Assembly (NCBI GenBank): GCA_020536535.1
Contig: JAHLWZ010000663.1
Location: 60,697-109,911, forward strand
Length of the DNA stretch: 49,215 nt
Direction: 5' to 3'
DNA from: Pelomyxa schiedti
Taxonomy: Eukaryota; Evosea; Pelobiontida; Pelomyxidae
Made by a program: the position numbers and the translations under genes
In this document: positions 22,331 to 34,274 of the stretch, in pieces
Numbering within the stretch: the stretch's first letter is position 1
Layout: each line of letters opens with the position of its first letter
Notes under the pieces: generated by a model
What the model saw: only the letters and a program-made list of their open reading frames with translations
Told to the model about the DNA's origin: nothing
The model's database searches: none

Positions 22331-24186
22331 TCATTGAATCTCACTCAACCATGCTGGAATCTTCTTCTTCTTGGGTACTTTGGGTTTCTTTCCCTTCTTG
22401 GGTTTCACTAAGCCTAGCTCAACCAGTTGCTTTGCTGTCCGCCTTTGCTCTTGGTAGGCCTCTAAATCCATAAAATGAGCTATCTGGCGCTCGGCTCTAT
22501 CAGAAGGGAGTACTTTCCCTGGCAAGGTTTAGTGGGGGGAAAAGGATGGCAACAATACAACCTACAGGAGACAAGTCACTTGATTGGGCCTGGAACCGTC
22601 CGGTGCGGGTGTTGAACTGAGCCACCTGAGTGTAGGATTCAGGCCCTAGTCCTCGAGCCATAGCTAAAAAGGAATCAGGTTTGATGAAAATAGTAGGTGC
22701 ATGCCTTGTGCTGTGTGGTTGGAGAAGCAAGGAAAGAAGAAAGAAAAAGAACAGAAAGGGAAGAATGGAGTGTTGTCATAAGACCCAAGTAGATTCTTCA
22801 TGATTACCATCAGAAGGTACCAGGAATGAATATGAAGCAGAGAATGCATTGAATGGATAGTTTAGAGCGGAAGCTGAGGAGAAGGGTTTTCCAACATCGG
22901 CTGAAGGGAACATCTGGTTTGCTACCTATTCAAAGGTAAGCTAAAATATAGTAGGCCTAACAACCTCTTGCCGAAAGAAAATTGCGAATTCTGGAAGTTC
23001 AGAAAGAAGTTGAAACTTCTTATCAGGTTTTGCAGGAGTGGCGGTTGCCGTTGTGGTAGCAGCTGCTGTTGAGCTGGAAGCTGATGTAGAGGTAGATGTT
23101 GATGTTGATGTAGATGTTGAATGGGTGTCTGCTGGGGTTGTTGTCGCTTTTGCAGAAGCAGTTCCAGTGGGTGGAGGAGGGAACGTTCGAGTGATTTGTA
23201 AGTCGCCATTAAAATACTTAGCTCCACACCAGGAACACATTTGCTCATAGGAAAAAGGTCCATGCTCCGCATTGTCAAGATCTTTGTAGATATACTGGGG
23301 AGCAGGTGTAGGCTCTGCAATGTAGGGAATTGAGATATATTTCAGTGCGAACGTGTGAGAAGACACAAACCTTGTGCGCCGGGTTGTTCTGTTTTGGCAT
23401 CTGCAGTCCGTGAAGTACTTGATGCAGGTGCTGCAGAACGGGCACCTACTGAATTAGGTTGAGAAGGAGTAGTAGAGGCTGTTGGAGTGGACGATTTTGT
23501 GGTTTCATCTTCATCATCGCTACTGTCAGTGGTACTAGTAGCACGTTTGTTGTCTAACGGGTCCCCATTAGGATCTCGCTCTGGTTCATCCTTTGCTCTG
23601 GCTTTTTCGGCAGCTTCAACAACGGTGCTGGGAAGAACGATTGTATAAACCTCTTTAGCCGGAAACTCAGGGCGCTCTTTAGTTTGTGAGGCGAAGAAAT
23701 GCAAGGAATAGTGCGCCTACCAGAAATTGGAGTGAACTCTGTTTCTCCTACAATGCGTACTTGAACTTTGGCGTCCAGATGTCCTGCCATCCACCAGTGA
23801 TACTAGCAAAATAACGTAAGAATAATGTAAGCATGTACATTTCATTACCTTCCCACATATCAAATGCAAAGTGTGGTGTTGCAACACTGTAACAAAAACT
23901 TACCAACTATGATTTTTTGCACAAGGCACATGGTGCGTGGTTGCCACTTACAACGACGTAGTGTAATTAATTAAAACAATACGACTCTTTAATAAAAAAA
24001 AGAAAAAAATGTCACCATATGAGCGAACGAAAAAGGCCCAAAAGTAGCCCCAGCCAGATCTCGATAGTGGTAATACAAGGAACATTGCGGCAACGCACCC
24101 GCACTCGAAGTAGTGGCGGTAGATGCGGCTGACGATGTCGTTGACGTGGTTGCGGTAGTCGTTGGCGCAGCACCTGTTTTGCTCAT
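22331..24186 (-). CDS. Protein with two GYF domains
   Basis: Starts at the ATG at 24186. After a Thr/Ala-rich leader the first GYF domain reads LYYHYRDLAGATFGPFSF and continues in the next exon as the AGHLDAKVQVRIVGETEFTP half (about 23790), split by an intron region of more than 200 bases. A Ser/Asp/Thr-rich linker follows. The second GYF domain is QYIYKDLDNAEHGPFSYEQM with WCGAKYFNGDLQITR (about 23300-23190). A Ser-Thr repeat tract comes next. The C-terminus is basic (SDRAERQIAHFMDLEAYQEQ, KPKKGKKPKVPKKKK) and stops at 22331. GYF domains bind proline-rich peptides and occur in splicing (CD2BP2) and translational repression (GIGYF) proteins. Two copies in one chain suggest a scaffold for Pro-rich partners, which abound in this window. 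I cannot assign an orthologue. Confidence 0.75.
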
Positions 24187-24420
24187 TTTTTTGTTGTTTT
24201 TATACAAAGGCGGAAATCAATTAATCAAATGCCAGGATCTGCTTAAGAGGAACAAAATACTAAGATCCAATTCTTTTTGGCAGTATGTAATTTCTTCGTG
24301 GGCGAAACTCTCCCAGAAAATACATAAAAATAAAAAAAACAAACAAACACAACTACCTACCAACCAACACCAACAAGGCACAGAACCAAAGCTGCTGCGT
24401 GTAGCTGTTGCGTAGATCTC

Positions 24421-25220
24421 ATGTCTGACGACATCAGAGTGGAGTTGATGGTGTTGGGCGAATTTGGTGTGGGGAAAACCTCAGTTGTGCAGTGCTTTTT
24501 GAACGACTTTAAGCCGTGCGTCGTTGGAGGAGTTGGTGGCGGTGGCGTAGAAACGGCCACGTTTGAGGACAGGGAACCGGACGGCTTCTTCAAGAGATCT
24601 TGGAAGATCGGGAAAAAAACTATCACAGTCAGAGTGAGCTTTTCCCCCTCTCTACGCATGTAGTAGTACTAACTTCCTTTAGATCTGGGATTCCACTGGA
24701 GAGGAGAAATTCTCCCACGTGACAACCTCCATTTTCAAAGTCTGCAAAGGTTGTGACTCACCCGGTTCCAGATACATTACTGAGCTGCCAAAAAACAGGA
24801 ACCCTGATTGTATACGATCTCACTGAACCAGATACTCTGCTTGGTGCCAAAGGATGGTACAATCAGCTCACCAGGTTCAGTGAGGTTGACAGTAATTCGG
24901 TGGTGTACCTGGTGGGAAATAAGAAGGACCTCCCACGCAAAGTCGTCAAAAGTGAAGCTGAAACCTTGAGTGCTAACATGCACGCAGAGCACTACGAGGT
25001 AGTCCTTCCTCACAATATCTTTGAGTAACGAACTTCTCAGGTCTCGGCGGCCACCGGAGAAATGATCCAGGAATGCTTGGATTCCATGATTGAAACAGTC
25101 TATAAAAACCTATCTGCCGCGGCAGCCGCTACGGCAAAACACCCTCCGAGGGCGAGAGCAAAAGGACCGCGGTCCATTAAAAAAGCTGAGCCCAAGAAAG
25201 GTGGATGCCTACTGATGTGA
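24421..25220 (+). CDS. Rab-like small GTPase with C-terminal CLLM box
   Basis: Four exons (24421-24633, 24683-24749, 24799-24998, 25041-25220) give 219 residues. G1 is GEFGVGKTS. A Gly-rich insert (VVGGVGGGGVE) follows where switch I would lie. G3 is WDSTGEEKF rather than WDTAGQE, so the catalytic Gln is replaced by Glu. GTLIVYDLTEPDTL, G4 NKKD and G5 SAATGE are intact. The tail is Ala/Lys-rich and ends in GGCLLM, a CaaX-type prenylation box. Closest in overall shape to Rab GTPases, but divergent. GTP hydrolysis may be slow because of the Gln-to-Glu change (inference). It is divergently oriented from the two-GYF gene with a 234-base shared upstream region. Confidence 0.85.
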
Positions 25221-25320
25221 CAATATTATTATCCGTGTCAATAAATATTTTTGTGAATAAAAAGAAACCCAAAATGCGTGTTTCTAATGAAACAATCATG
25301 GAATTCTTAGTAGTTTCCCT

Positions 25321-28300
25321 TTAGTGCTTTCCCTTTTTTGTGTGTTTTGTTTTCCCCTTGTCGTCAGAGTCACTGGAAGAAGAAGAGGAACTAGACTTTG
25401 AGCTTCCATCACTACTGGTGTCTTTTCCTTTCTTCTTGTTGCTTGGATTTTTGCCTTTATCGTGAGCGTCTTTCTTCTTGGTCTTGGATTTGTCTTTGGA
25501 TTTCGTTTTTGCTTTGGTTTTGTCCTTGCTCTTGCTCTTGCTCTTGCTCTTGCTCTTGCTTTTGCTTTTGCTTTTGCTTTTCCCCTTTCCTTTACCATTG
25601 CCCTTTCCTTTCTTCCTCCCCTCAGATTCTTCCTCTTCTGATTTACTTTCACTTGCACTTTCCTCATGACGTGCAGGAACGACGGCGGGTGTTTGAGGAA
25701 GGGGGGTCTCTTCTTTACTTGAGACGGCGGCATCAAAGTCAAGTTTAGGTAGGGGTGCTAAATTGGATTAGCTCGAGAACAATGAATGAATGAAACGCAC
25801 AATCCAATTTTGTGGACTTTGTCTTTGGTGCACTTTTTCCTTTCTTTGTTTTTCCTTTTGTAGTTCTTGCACGAGTCTCTTTCTTAAATATTGGTTGGGG
25901 CAGTACTCGGTACTTATGATGTAATTGCTTACTTCAGGGAGCTTGGAGTTCAAAGACTCTTCAAACCGGAAGTAATGACTATGATCAGCCTTGTCAGGAT
26001 CTAGCTTCGTTTCCAAGTCGTAGTCAGTTGCTTTAGATTGCAGTACTTCAAGGCTGTCTCCGTTGTTAGACAAAGGTCCGCATATTGGGGACGTACAGGG
26101 ATACAGCATCTTTGGGTCTGATACGTGCAACAAAGTGTGAGAGGCAAAGAGTGAGAAAACTTAACCGAGGGAAGCCCCCATTTATTTCTTCGATACTCCA
26201 CAACATCCCTTGCTAGGATGTGATAGTGAGTGCTGAAAGCAAATAGTATGGTACATACATGAACAAGGTTAAAGACACTTGTATAAAGATCCTTTTGGGG
26301 AACAAGACCGTAAGACAACCTAAAAAACCTAGCTAGCTTCTTTAGCTCATCTCCACTAGTAATGTAGGTGCTAGAGGTGGTTGCTGCCGCAGTTGTTGAA
26401 TCTGAGTCCGACATTGCATCTTGTTCTGATATGCTGGAGAAACATTGCTCAAGGGTGTATAATACAATTTTCCAGTCTTCTTTTGGATTAGAAGCCCGTA
26501 ATTTATGGAGAAGTGCCCTAGCTACTTCATGTACCCCTCCTGGTGCTCTTTTGGTTCATTTTTAGATTGTTTCTTTTCTTTTAGAAATGTACCTGGAACA
26601 AAATTGAAGCAATGTAGTGGCATGCTCCCTTCCAATAGCTTGAAAGAAAACCATCTACAGGGGAAAAAAGGTGAGAAATGCTGTTCACATTTACCTGACA
26701 CAAACCTTTGCAAATGCAATAGCCAGTGCTTTTAGAGGCTGGTAGCCACTGTCTTCTACATCAGCTTTTTCAGTGGTTTGTAGTTCGTCTTCTTCCTCTT
26801 GGTCCTCTCCCCCCTTATCTTTGCCTTTTTTTTTCCCTTTCTTCTTCCCCTTCCCTTTTTTGTGTTTTTTTGATTTATCCTTTCCTTTGCTTTTCTCTTT
26901 TCCGCCATCAGTGTTCTTAGGTTTTTCTTTTGGTTCGCTTGCTATCTGATCTGGAGTTCATTACAGTCAGCTCAAAAGATAAACAAAATTACCGGCAATC
27001 CTCTGTTGTAAGAAGCGAGCAAGCTTAACTTGACTTGTAGGCGGGAACTCGAAAGCTAGGCGTGACCTGACCCCTCTGCCTTTCTTCATGAGAGGTGAAA
27101 GGAGTACAGAAAGGTCAGACAGAGTGATGAAAGCCTTGATGGGATGAGTTAAATGTTGGGAAAAAAAGGTGCAACCTTGTCCGCAATTTTTCGTGATTTG
27201 TGTGTTAAGAGACTTTCGAGAGACAACAGTAGCGAGTCTCTTTCTTCTGCAACTACTCCCACACTAACACCAGCTGTAACAGCTGCACAAGAGCGTCTGG
27301 TCTGAGCCTGTGGGGTAGGCGGAGGCAGAGCTGATTGCTGGTCTGATATAGGAGACGATGGCGCTTGAGACGATTGGGATTCACTGTTATCAACATTGCT
27401 TGAACGTGGCTCCATATTAGTGTCCACAGGTGGTTCCATAGAGTATAGAGACCAAAGCAAGTGCTGGTAATTGATCCCAATAGCTGCCACAATCACCTGA
27501 GGGTATGTTTAAGCAATAGTACTTGATGGTGAGCATATTACATCTTCATCTACAGGATTCCCGACAATGGCCGATTGTAGGAGAGGATCAGTTATACTGT
27601 CAAGCTCGAAGTTGGGAATGTTGTGTTTTGTGTATAAGCAGTGCAATCTCATTAAATTCACTCTTTGGGAAAATCTAGCATCATCAGTCAGCTTGGGAGG
27701 TGTTGTTGAAGTCTGTGGGGATGCTGCAGCTGATTCGGAGGCAGGTGCCTCATGGCTCAGTGGGGTACTGTTTTCTGGTTTATCTGTGCTAGTTATTGTA
27801 GCCTGCTGTTTTGGGAAAAGTGAGTAATGAATAATTTAGAGTTGCGCATACAAGTGAATGAAAAATGTCTGTAGCTAGTTGTGCCACTGCGGCACGTACT
27901 TCCGCTCTTTGCTTGTGTTCAAGTGAAGATAAGCAGTAGAGAGATGTGGCACAACTCTCAAGGAAATCGGGATTGTGGTGTTGCATAAAAGCTGAACAAA
28001 GCTTTACAATTACACTACTGAGGTACTTTTTGTATAAGTCAGAGAGATAACAAAACTACAGAGAAGGTACTTTTTCCAACCGAAGAAGGGAAATAGATTG
28101 CATAGAAAAAAATTGTGGAATTTCGACAAGGTACTCCATTTTATCTTGATCATCTTTGAACGTCTCCAAAAGGGTAGGAAGCGATTTAATAATGACCATG
28201 GTCATCTGATCATGATCAGTTTTATCTGTTTCCTGTGAAATAGTTCCCTGTTAAAATCTGCCGCACACAACACTTGCATACAGAGAGGGATTGGAGCTTT

Positions 28301-30974
28301 GAGCAGTCAGAGGGACTGAGAGCACTCAAAGGCCGGCCAGATATTCGTTTACAGCAGGAGTGTATTACACCAACAAGTGCTGTAAGTTCTGCATCTGACA
28401 GATTGGGATTTGGCTCTGTCCCGTCCACTAGATGTGCTAGTAATGCTTTCCAGTTCTTATCCATTATGTTATCGTAGTAAATACTGTGTAAATTCGCACC
28501 CTGAGACACTCGGAGGTGTGTCGATTATCCCATAACGCTTCAACGACATAATTCGGCATCTTTGGTAGAGCAGCGTGATTAAGAATAAATTCGAACAGAC
28601 AGTCAAGTTGACTTTTGGTTCTACTGGTCTCTGTGGGGAGTGCATGTATTTGAATGAGGGAAAGGGAATCTGTGACTAACCATCTCTTTCTTCCTCGATG
28701 GATGGGAAGTTAACAGAAACCATAAAATTCCCCACTGCCTTGCGGATTATTGGAGAATTGTCACTAACAAGTGAATAAATAGTTCTCAAATGTCCTTCTT
28801 TAAGAAGCTTTTGCCTTTGTTGTGAAGGTAAATGGTCAAAGAAACAAATGATGTAATACTTCGCAAGTTTTTCAAGAGTCCTCATTGCCTCAACGGCAAC
28901 ATTGACATCTTTATCCTTGGTCATTTCCACTATCCTATCCTGAGTCATGTGAGAACTAAGACATTGAAGATGAACAAAACCAGAAATCTTTTGGTAAATT
29001 CATGGAGTTTGGTTGTTCGTTCAGGGTCTTTGAAAATTTTTCTGAGTGATATAAGTGCAGTTTTTCTGACATCTGCTACCTGTGGAAGAAAAGGTGAGAT
29101 AACATCATGTGATTTTTCGGTACTCTATCATTGAGGGACCAGCCCAAATACTTAAGCCAACTATCATAGAGGAATAGGCGAGGATGATTGCGTATGTATG
29201 ATCCAAGTTCTTTGATACACATTGATCTAATATCATAGTCAATGTCACGATATCTGATCACAACAATACTGTCAAACATGTATAAGTAAAGAGACAGTGT
29301 TTGGAGGGAAGAACACTTTTTAGCAATAGAAGTCATTTGTTTGTTTAAGACTTTCAAGTTCTCAGTTAGAGTTGATATTTTGCTGACAAGACTTTGATAT
29401 TTGCGGGAGTTGGTATTCTTTCCCTTTTTGTCCTCTAGTAATAGAGGTGATGCAATACTCAATAAAGATGGGAGTTTCTGTACCTATTGCCTTATGTTGT
29501 TTCAGAACTTCCAGGTCGCCAAGTACAGTTCGTGCGATTTTGATAAGTGAATGAATCAGTTTCAATGCAACGAGTGTTGTGGTGTGTCTAAAAGGCCTTG
29601 CTCCAGAACTGTGACAGGTACTTTGTTAGGATGAATAATACTGCTAGAGCACATACGCAGACATCGCCGAGAGCCAACATATGAGCCCCTCCAGAAGATA
29701 TTTATCATACACAACACTGCTTTCACATGCTTCCATGAGCTTATTCCAAAAATCAAGGAAATTGCGACGGAAGTGAGTATATTCTCGATCTTTGGAAACA
29801 AGAGGGTAGGAGTCTTGTGCTTTCTGTGTACAGTTTAACAGGGATTTTGAAAGTGATTGTCCCACTACTTGCCTCTCTGTAACTGGGAGAAATGAGCCGT
29901 GAAAGTACAATATCTACATCATCGGATTCGTGTTCTTTCTCTGTTACGGCGCCGGGGCATCCACATGCCTGTTATGGTGGCAGATTAGTGTGGACAGGAA
30001 AAAGAGAAAGTGGAAAAAAGCCCACCTGTATAAGGAAGTTGACAAGTTGCACAATGCCTGCAGATGGATTGGATTCGTACCCCTTCATCCAGTCACTGAT
30101 AAGAGTGGCATCTGAACCTCGTAAAACACGCACTGCAGAATATGTTGACAATGTGCCAGAATGACATCATTAACATACGGAAAATATCACCACGTTCCAT
30201 TGCATCAGCCTTTCTTCTCTTCTTTTTTGATGGTTGAGTCACAGTTTTAGTCTTTCCTTTTTTCGGTTTCGTGGATTTCTTGTTCGTTTTCTTTGTTTTG
30301 TCATCATAGTCCTCATCACTCTCATGAGCCTTGCTCTTTCTACGTTTTTTGGGTGCCACATTTTCGTCATCACTGGAGGCCTCTTCCCTGTGAGAATGAG
30401 AATCCGAGTCCAAGTCCGAGCTCGACTCCGATCCCCCTTTCTCTTTCCCTTTCCCTTTCCCTTTGCCTTTGCCTTTGCCTTTGCTGTTCTCCCCACCTTC
30501 TTCAATCTCCTTCGTTTTCTTCGTAGTTTCCTTTCCCCCCTTTCCCGCGCCCTCTTCCTCAGCCCCCGCCGCCTTCCCCTTCGCCTTCTCGCTGTCGCCA
30601 TCTCTATCTCGGCCACGATCACGATCACGATCACGATCACGATCGCGAGCCTCCGCCATTTCGGCGTCGTGGTCCTTGCCATCAGCAGCCGCCTCGCCGC
30701 GGTCGTGGCCCCTGCCGCCCCCCGCTTCCTCTGGCTGCTTCGCGGAAGGCGACGGCGGCGACGGAGGAGACGGCTGCGACTCCGAGGGCGCGCCTTTTCC
30801 TTCGTCGTTGGCGCCGCTGCTGCCGCCGTCGCCGCCGTGGCTCACGGTTACGCCTCCGTCGTCGTCGCCGCCGCCGCCGCCGACGCCATCGTCGACGTGG
30901 CTGTCGGCACTTGCGTGGCTGGTCGTGTCTACTTGCGACAGTAGGATCTGGCTCTGTGCGTCGCTCGGCTCCAT
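25321..30974 (-). CDS. Cohesin subunit SCC3/STAG (stromalin)
   Basis: Multi-exon gene from the ATG at 30974 to the stop at 25321. The N-terminal about 260 residues are low-complexity and highly charged, with Arg-Asp and Gly-Lys dipeptide repeats and a basic KKRRKS segment. The STAG body follows: LISDWMKGYESNP and VNFLIQ near 30060, FLDFWNKLMEACESSVVYDKY near 29740, then the stromalin conservative domain (about 29280-29130) with RYRDIDYDIRSMCIKELGSY and SWLKYLGWSLND, and HEAT-like helices to about 26000. A Lys/Gly-rich tract (26790-26940) and a Lys-Ser repeat tail end the protein. SCC3 loads and stabilises cohesin on chromatin and is nuclear. Introns are mostly 40 to 60 bases. The long charged termini are unlike animal STAGs and could bind nucleic acid. 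Confidence 0.88.
25526..25580. repeat. (GCTCTT)n / (GCTTTT)n hexamer repeat in SCC3
   Basis: Tandem GCTCTT grading into GCTTTT on the plus strand. On the coding (minus) strand it encodes alternating Lys and Ser at the C-terminus of the SCC3-like protein. Confidence 0.9.
30445..30486. repeat. (CCCTTT/GCCTTT)n hexamer repeat in SCC3
   Basis: Hexamer tandem that encodes alternating Gly and Lys on the minus strand, in the charged N-terminal region of the SCC3-like protein. Confidence 0.9.
30614..30645. repeat. (GATCAC)n hexamer repeat in SCC3
   Basis: About five tandem units that encode alternating Arg and Asp on the minus strand, in the N-terminal region of the SCC3-like protein. Confidence 0.9.
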
Positions 30975-31197
30975 GTTAGTTCTGCCGATCTGCTAGGCGC
31001 TGGTGAGAGACCCTGGAGGTGGTGTGATTGAGGGGGGTGTCTGAGGGGCTGTGATACTACGCATGGGGTTGCTTTGCAAGGCTGTCAGATTCTGGATTCT
31101 GAGCCCTGTGGAGATTTGTGAGAAATGCTCATGAAGAAAATACCCAGAAAGCGAAACGGCGAAAAAAAATATTGGTTGCGAGACACACAAAAAAAAA
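30975..31197. promoter_or_regulatory. Divergent promoter between SCC3 and guanylate kinase
   Basis: 223 bases between the two start codons. It must carry both promoters. On the minus strand a 23-codon upstream ORF (31064-30993) precedes the SCC3 start. Confidence 0.55.
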
Positions 31198-32192
31198 ATG
31201 GCAACCACACATCCGTCGCGCACCACCCCGATAAACGAGCCCTTGTTCGTAGTTATTTCAGGTCCTAGTGGCTGTGGAAAGACTTGCATCATCAATGAGT
31301 TTGAGCTTTTTTTTTTTCCCCCGTTTTTTTTTTTTTTTTTTGTTTGTTTGTTTGTTTGTTTGTTTGTTTGTTTGTTTGTTTGTTTGTTTGTTTGTTTGTT
31401 TGTTTGTTTGTTTGTTTGTTGGATATCGATAGACTCAATTTACCTTCTTTTTTACATAGGTTTATGTCCAAGCACTCCGATTTCGTAAGGTGCCTGAGTG
31501 TAACCACTCGTGCGCCCCGAGGCACGGAGAAAGACGGAGGTAGTATCTTTCTTCTATACGATCACATCAAAGTGAATATTGTGTAGTTGATTACTGGTTT
31601 GTCTCTGAGGAAGAGTTCCAAAGGAGAATTGACACGAACGCGTTTTTGGAATACGCCAAGGTACCCTCGTCTGCGCTGTGCTAACATGAAGTTTTTGCCT
31701 TTTAATTCGAAATCAGGTGTTTGGGCGCAACAACTACGGCACTCCTAGGGACTTTGTTGAGTCCAACCTTGCTGCTGGCAGAAGTGTCATAAAAGACATG
31801 GATGTGCAAGGTGCACTCCAAGTGAAGCGCAACTTCCCAAAGGCCATGTTGGTGTTTGTCAACACTCCAACCAGGGAAATTCTTGAAGAGCGCTTACGAG
31901 GCCGTGGCACAGAAGCCGAAGAGGTATCATTTTCCCAAACCCATTTTAACACAATGCCCCAACAACAACAATAGCACTCACAAATCAACCAAAAAGGTTG
32001 TCCAAAGGAGGTTGGCTGAAGCCAACTCAGAAATTGCACGCTGGAAGGAGTACGACTACTACCTCGTGAACCACGATTTCCACACGGTAAACACCAAACC
32101 AACATTCAACACACTAACACAAAAAATTGCAGTCTGCCGATGCCCTCGCCTGCCTCACACGGGCTGAACAATTCCGTGTAAACCGCGTATAA
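31198..32192 (+). CDS. Guanylate kinase
   Basis: Converts GMP plus ATP to GDP plus ADP in purine salvage; cytosolic. Six exons (31198-31298, 31460-31539, 31587-31660, 31717-31923, 31997-32086, 32133-32192) give 203 residues, the usual length. P-loop FVVISGPSGCGKT, then RCLSVTTRAPRGTEKDG (GMP binding), VDYWFVSEEEF, FLEYAKVFGRNNYGTP with the GMP-contacting Tyr and Gly, VIKDMDVQGALQVKR, LVFVNTP, RLRGRGTEAEE (lid) and the NHDF C-terminal block are all present. No targeting signal. The first intron (31299-31459) carries a long TTTG microsatellite. Confidence 0.95.
31341..31420. repeat. (TTTG)n microsatellite inside an intron
   Basis: About 20 uninterrupted TTTG units directly after an 18-T run, entirely inside the first intron of the guanylate kinase gene. 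Confidence 0.97.
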
Positions 32193-32368
32193 TCAAAGGC
32201 CCGTGGTCTGACCAACCAGGAAACACGAGGGAAAAAAGTTAAAGTTGTTGTTTTGGGAACGTGCATTTTCTTTGCGTTTTCTTTTTGGCGTTGCGTGACA
32301 CGAAAACCCGGACAGGAAAAAGATCTGCAATTTAAATTAATAATAAATTTAAATCCCGACCAAACAAA

Positions 32369-34200
32369 ATGCAGTCGCGCGCAGCAGCGGTTGTTGTCTT
32401 ACTTGGGTGTTTTGTCGCATGTGGGCTGGGGATTATATGCGACCCAGATCCCGGAACACCAGCGAACACGCCAATTGGTGTCGCCAAGGGAATGTACCCT
32501 GGCCGCGTTGTGTGGCAGTATGAGCCTGACGCTTGCACTTGGGACGGTGCTACTGGGTACTGGTGGGAAGACCAGTTGCGTAAAACTTCGCCTATTTAGT
32601 TTTTTTAGTTTCCACCCTTTAGTGTTCGTTATTAAGTTTCTCCTTACGCAAGTAAAAACCTAGGTACGTCAACTTGAGTATGGTTGAATCTATGCTTCTG
32701 AACTCTCTCACTAAATTGACAAGCACAACTACCGCTGCTGATGCGTGGAAGACCCTCTTCACGTACGTGGAGCCACCTGATCGTTTTTCCTGTAAAAATA
32801 ATCTTTTTTAGATACTACAACAAAGTCCATTCGAACACTTATAAAGGATACGACAAGACCCAAAAGGTTGCTGTGAAAATCAACCTCAATGGTGATTACG
32901 ACGGTTATGTGGACATCGTCGGCAATGGAGTACGTTAGCCCTTAATCTTTCAACAATCAATTTACGTGTTTGTTGCAGCTCAGTCCCCAATACTTCAAAG
33001 CTCTCCTAAGGACACTCACCCGCGATGCCGGCATCCCACAAGACATGATCTATGTCTACGATGCCGCTCGATATATTCCTCCGAATCTCTTCGATGGCCC
33101 AACAGGGTCTTTCTCTGAGTTCCCTGACGTGCATTACGTTGATAATGCGGTAATATCTTCTTATTTTTTTTTTTTTCGCCCCTTCTTTTTCCTCATTGGA
33201 CTCCCAGGGAGAACAAGGTCGTGAACTGGTGCAACCAGATCCCAATACTGTCTTCTTCTTCAGTGACACAAAGCTTTCCAACTGGAACGTGACACAGTTA
33301 CCAACTATCGTAACTGCTGTGAGTTACAAATCTTGAGCCAAATTATCATATTAACGGTCGCTCCAGGCTGACTACATGATCGTGGTGGACAACCTGAGAG
33401 GTCACGATTTGGCTGGTGTAACTCTTAGTGCCAAGAACTGGTTTGGTTCTATTTGGAGGTACTTCCTGTCGTTCTTTTCTTCGTTTCTTAGTGTTGTAAA
33501 TTACAGGTTGTGCTGCCCAGACCCATACTGTGGCTGGGAAGTGGGGTAAGACGACTGCTCTTATTTTTAATAAACACTCATTTTACACTAGAACTGAATG
33601 TGTCTGCAACACAGCAGGCCATTGGTGTCCTGCATCTCTGCACGAATGGGTTGATGTTAGTTCCATGCCAATGAATAGCTATACTCCTTTAGTTGACTTG
33701 CTTGGACACAGTCAACTTGGAGGAAATGCTGTTGTTTTCTTGATGGACGGACTTTACAGTGGCCCCAACGAGCAACCCGATACCTTGCCATGTGAGTTCC
33801 AGAGCACACCCTTCAACAACCACTGGTCATGCAGTGTTCTTGCCTCTCAGGACCCAGTCGCCCTCGACTCCGTTGCCTTTGACATTCTCCGCAATGAACC
33901 CTGCCAGATATATGCCTCCTCAGGATGCGTTGACAATTGTAAGTAACCACTCTACTACTTCACTAGGTCCTAACTCCTCCAGATATGCACGAAGCAGCAC
34001 TTGCACATGCCCCTCCTTCTGGCACTGTCTACAACCCAACAGGGTGAGCACCTCTTCCATTCTATTTAACATACTAACAAAAGCCAAGAACCAAGCAACT
34101 TAGCAGCCTTGGTGTACATGAACACTGGAATAGCAACACCAAGAGACAGTACACACGAAACTTGCAGACCGGAGGTGGTATTGAATTACTTGAGATTTAA
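32369..34200 (+). CDS. Secreted DUF362 domain protein
   Basis: Multi-exon. The N-terminus is a clear signal peptide (MQSRAAAVVVLLGCFVACGLG), so the protein enters the secretory pathway. The mature chain fits the bacterial DUF362 family: KVAVKINLNGDYDGY, FKALLRTLTRDAGIPQDMIYVYDA, ADYMIVVDNLRGHDLAGVTLSAKNW, NAVVFLMDGLYSGPNEQP, SVLASQDPVALDSVAFDIL and the terminal GVHEHWNSNTKRQY with NLQTGGGIELLEI. The function of these secreted DUF362 proteins is unknown; other members are coupled to 4Fe-4S domains, but none is seen here. Ten or more cysteines suggest disulphides. First exon 32369 to about 32575, joined in frame to YVNLSMVESML. It is a likely bacterial acquisition that has gained introns. Confidence 0.85.
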
Positions 34201-34274
34201 AAGTATTCATTTCATTCTTCCAACAACTATCTTCCACAAAATAAATATTATATGGTTTTCACAAAGCGGCCTTT

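Noticed and set aside
30239-30944. Plus-strand open frames across the SCC3 N-terminus
   Set aside because: These are shadows of the hexamer repeats; they contain only low-complexity Leu/Phe/Arg and have no splice or family support.
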